This document shows, in pieces, positions 60,371 to 64,000 of a DNA stretch of 64,000 bases. How positions within the stretch are numbered: position 1 is the stretch's first letter; each line of letters starts with the position of its first letter. The DNA is from Chamaea fasciata. Its lineage: Eukaryota; Chordata; Aves; Passeriformes; Sylviidae. The position numbers and the translations under genes were made by a program. The notes below the pieces were generated by a model. That model saw nothing but the letters and a program-made list of their open reading frames with translations, was not told where the DNA came from and did no database searches. The DNA lies in NCBI GenBank assembly GCA_029207755.1, contig JARCOQ010000003.1, forward strand, positions 99,470,982 through 99,534,981. The letters run 5' to 3'.

Positions 60371-62424
60371 ATGATGCCTTGGCTTACAGTGTCAGGGACT
60401 TGGTACTTGCTGGGAGAAGCTTTAGTGGAAGTGGGGGGCTTTGGTGTAAGAGGGAGCAAGGTTTGGGGGATGCTCAGGGGAGTTACCTGGGCAGTCACCA
60501 AGGGAGTGCAAGTGGGTTTCACCCACCTGAACCCTTGAGGACTCTTCTAATTCAAGCAAATGAAACCTGCTGTGACCAGCAGTCCTGTCCATCCACCTTG
60601 CTGACTTTATATATCAGGCCCCACCAATCTTAATTTTAAAAAAGGGTAATTTGGAGTGGATCCTCACCTTGCTTAGCTCCTCCTCCTTACCCTGCAGCAG
60701 CTTGGTACCCTGGTAAAGCAAAGATGAACATGTGTCCTGGGGTTGAGGTTGGCTAAGGGATGCAGCCAGAAATATCTACAGACAGCATGTCTGTCCAGCT
60801 GCATGCCTGCAGGTTGGATAGACTGCCAACCACTGTGTTTCCAGAGGGGAAGGGAAAAAAATCATGGCCTTTCTTGAAAAGGGAATGCAATGAGATAAGG
60901 TGTGATTTTCCTCAACTGGACAAATATGAAGGTGATCAAAATAAGTTCCTTTGCAATGGGTCTGAGTGGAGTTGCCACTAAAAGTCAGCATGGTTTGCAA
61001 AGCGGGTGGGTGCAAAAACTGCTTCACCACATTGCTTTGGTGATCTAGGAATTGCACAGTAGAAATACAGTAGCTCATAAGAATATCTCCCATAAGATGC
61101 TTGGATGCAGCTCCCTTTCTGGGGAACTCAGTAGAATGAACATTACCACTCCTAGACTTCCCACCTCCAGGATTCACTGGGATGGAGGGCTGCTCCAGGG
61201 CAGGGAATGCAGCACTGTCTCCTGAGGGGGAGTTTCTAGGAGCCTTTCTGGCCTTCATCAGTATTTGGGAGGAGAGGTGATGCAGAGAGAGGCTGAATAT
61301 GGGCATCCTCCTGGGCTCTGTATCCTGGGACAGCCTGGCTGGTGAGCAGCTTAATGGCTGTAACTGGCTCATGGCACCCAAAGGCAGCAGGAAGCAACCA
61401 TGGTTGTCTGGAGAGTGGTCTGCAGTTGTGTGAGCATCAACATAAAGAGAGACAGAAGGAACATTTCTGTCCCCATCAAACCTTCATTTGAAATGACGGA
61501 GGCATTTAATATGGGGGTTTTTACAGCCTTCTCCTTAATTACCAGGAATGCAGAATAAGATTGGAGAGCTGGAAGAAGACTACGCTGCAGATCCCAGCTG
61601 TAGATGTGTTCCTGCTTTTGGGCAGAAGTGGTGGGAGAGATTTTCTTTTCTAGGTGCTTGCTGGTTGGCTATGTTATGCCCTAATGCCTGAGAATTCATT
61701 GTCTCAATATTGAATTAATCAGTAAATTGAGTATAGTAAATCTGTTACAGTAAAAATGAAGTGGATTAAACTACAGAATTTTTCATTCCCTCAAAAAAAA
61801 TTGTATTTGACCTTCATTGAATTTCAAAGGGAATATAATTTGTCATTTTATTCAATGAAATGCCACGGCCAATATAATTTAGGAAAAATGTAACTTTTTG
61901 TAATTTTGGGAGGAAACTTCATTTTAGGTATTTACCATCAAGAAATTATTTTGTGGCACATCAGTATTAAAACATATATCCTTATGGGTGTATATCATGT
62001 CTCATTGCCTGTTATTTACCATTATTGCCTATTTGTCAGAATAGTTAATTTTCTAGATCAGATAATTTATATTGGAATCATTAAGGCAGGTTGCTTTTAA
62101 GTCCTTTTTTTTTCCTAGGTAAAAATACCTTCTTTATGAATGATAATGAAATGTTTTAACACTGCAACAAGGAGCACAATAGTGAGGTATGTTAATACAA
62201 GTGCCTGAAAATATAGACTTGAGAATGTAAAATCTGTGCTCACTGGTTTCAGAATATGCCAGGAATACCTTCCCTGAGTTTTCATGTGTTTTCTAACCAT
62301 TTTGAACCTGAAGTAAACAGCTTTTTTCTTTTGTTTTGATTGGTTATTTGTTTTAAGTTCAACCAAGTACAGTTCATAGACTCAGCTCCTCAGTGAGGTA
62401 AAAGGATTGAATGGTCCCGGTTCT

Positions 62425-62442
62425 CCACTATAAAAATAGTGG
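62425..62442. promoter_or_regulatory. TATA-like sequence inside a perfect dyad
   Basis: CCACTAT, AAAA, ATAGTGG: arms of 7 bp are exact reverse complements and enclose TATAAAAATA. About 30 bases downstream, the expected start region is followed by GCAGGCAG and GTACTA (near 62525), a possible but weak donor. It may be a minor TATA promoter, or a MEF2-like or other dimer-binding site. No CpG enrichment is present. Confidence 0.25.
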
Positions 62443-63039
62443 GAGGTGAATTTACCTGCAAAGTGACAACTGAGTGGAGGACTGATAGAAGATAGCAGGA
62501 GCAAAAGGAATTTCGCAGCAGGCAGGTACTAAATAATGCATTTTTTGTCTTACCTGGGAAATTACTTCAGTGTCCTCCTGAGTCAGTGTGTTTTAAAGAT
62601 CATAGTCTGGAACTCTAGGAAAAAGGGTTTGGTTTTGCAGGTTATCTGGTTCTTCAATTGTTTCCAGATGTTTTAACAACTTTTAGGTAGTGTCCCCCTC
62701 CAGCCATGTTTTCTCTGCACCCTGGATAAAGTGTGACTTAGTAGGAGAGTGGGCCTTGTCATGCTTTCCACCCCCTCTGAATCCTTCCCATGATGACAAA
62801 GAATATCTAAACAAACGAAAAAGTTTTGGTTTATTTCTCATTGCATCTCAAGCATCCCTCTCCTAAGCTCTGCAAGATGCCCCAGCTGGGGATGGTGATG
62901 TCTCTGCCTGGACACCAGGCATCCTGGGGGAATTGAGCAGCATCCACCTCCATGACAGCACCCACACAGAACACAGGATTTGTCAAGCCTAAACACAAGT
63001 CAAAACTTGTAAGAAGTGGTTTAATAATGGGAATATCAG

Positions 63040-63270
63040 CAGACCCCTGAGTATAATGCTGCTGCTCTATGCTTTCATAAATCTAAGCTTTAGGGATGAC
63101 AGTTATGATGCATGGCATTGGGAGTATGTGAAACAGCAGTCATTAAACAAAAATGGGCTTTTAAACTAATGACAGCTGCCTAAATGGCTTTGCAGTGAAA
63201 CAGATTCCCTGAGGCTACCATTCTTCAAATAATACAGGTCCTATTGACTTTAAAAAAAACAGGAAAATAT
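63040..63270. promoter_or_regulatory. Candidate distal regulatory element
   Basis: Compact non-coding block with TGACAGCTGC (63170-63179, a joined TALE and E-box word), GATGACAGTTATGATGCATG near 63096, CATTAAACAAAAATGG and TTAAACTAATGAC. It looks like a transcription-factor-dense segment but is judged only by motif content. Confidence 0.2.
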
Positions 63271-64000
63271 TTTGTTTTGGTGCTGTAGTACTGCTTTTAC
63301 ATTCATCCCAAAGGTCAAGCTGTGAATCGATTGCTAGGCTTTAAACTGGGGGTGTTAGAAAATAATGAATGACAATATTTCCAGTAATTCATTCACTGTT
63401 ATTCCCCTGAATTAAGCCACGTGCAATACCAGGGATTCACACCTGTTCCAAGATGGGTTTAGAAGTGAGTATGGGGACGCTTTTCTCCATCTAAATTCAG
63501 CTTGGTGTTTAATCCGGTAGGTAGTTCTGCACAATATCTCTGTTATACAGAATATTATCCAAATGTCTTTATCAAAACCTCTTCCAGCTCCTGCTGGTTG
63601 AAAATTACTCACAATAAAGCAATATGTTGCTTTGTCTCTTTTGAGGACATCATTTTCAGCCTAAAGCCAAAGGTTTAAAGATGCATGTTTTGCCTTTATG
63701 CCAGATGTCCTGATGGACAATGAGTATCCATATCTAAATGCACTGGCCAGTTTCCTTGAAGACACATTTTGAGCAGGCTGATGGTTGCAGAAGACCAGCC
63801 TATTCTCAGTCAACCACTTGCACATCTTTTTAACTTTTGCTTTTCCCCTGCCCAAGTTTGGTTTCTTCCTGAAAGTGCTTGTTTGGCTTCTGTCTTCCTG
63901 TCCCCCTCATTCTTCACCTTTCTCGGAGCTCATGGGCTTTTTGTTCCTCCTTGTATTACCAGGAACAGAAGAGAGGACAGAATAACCCAGACTGTGAAAG

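Larger units (their letters stand above)
40033..64000 (+). other. Presumed first intron of the CpG-island gene (runs off the window)
   Basis: Everything right of the donor at 40033 lacks a convincing coding exon. Non-coding content includes two CR1 copies, an 18-unit TTCAC microsatellite, several A/T-rich tracts and scattered candidate regulatory segments. Long first introns are common in developmental and neuronal genes. The intron call depends on the donor being used. The right part could also be intergenic if the gene is short and its exons were missed. Confidence 0.45.

Noticed and set aside
60776..61381. 201-codon minus-strand frame
   Set aside because: No recognisable domain, no conserved motif and no matching splice sites. 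Probably chance.
1..64000. CRISPR arrays, operons, tRNA or rRNA genes, satellite arrays
   Set aside because: Looked for and not found. The sequence is vertebrate nuclear DNA with CR1 repeats, and no cloverleaf or long-period array was seen.

Overview
The window looks like avian nuclear DNA. All recognisable interspersed repeats are CR1 LINE 3' ends, truncated at their 5' side, and there is no sign of the SINE or L1 families that fill mammalian DNA. Some CR1 copies resemble families common in songbirds, so a passerine is possible but not shown. There are no bacterial features. No complete protein-coding gene can be called. Nearly all open frames in the window are short, lack domains, run through repeats, or open on a non-ATG codon.

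The one strong gene signal is a CpG island at about 38.96-40.45 kb. It holds GC boxes, an ETS-like site, an NRF1-like site and, at 40032/40033, a good plus-strand splice donor. I read it as the promoter and untranslated first exon of an unidentified plus-strand gene. The remaining 24 kb (40.03-64.0 kb) would then be a long first intron. That stretch contains a few weak candidate exons (40.64-40.73, 53.16-53.19 and 55.88-55.92 kb) and a TATA-like dyad at 62.4 kb that could mark a minor alternative promoter.

Left of the island, 1-38.9 kb is mostly intergenic or intronic DNA with CR1 copies at about 0.64-1.06, 1.96-2.12, 6.73-7.16, 25.55-25.80, 26.33-26.70 (weak), 32.76-33.06 and 36.66-37.12 kb. 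Two further copies lie at 50.24-50.50 and 51.77-51.83 kb. A minus-strand open segment at 38.05-38.27 kb ends exactly at a consensus splice donor and reads like protein. If real, it would be an exon of a divergent gene sharing the island, but I could not identify the product.

Several AT-rich stretches carry clustered homeodomain, POU, TCF/LEF and TALE motifs (1.5-1.7, 8.5-9.1, 15.9-16.5, 46.3-46.5 and 63.0-63.3 kb) and look like candidate distal enhancers. This rests on motif reading only. Low-complexity DNA includes an 18-copy TTCAC microsatellite, long A/T and C/G homopolymer runs, and a perfect 13-bp-arm inverted repeat at 49.08 kb. I found no convincing novel system.
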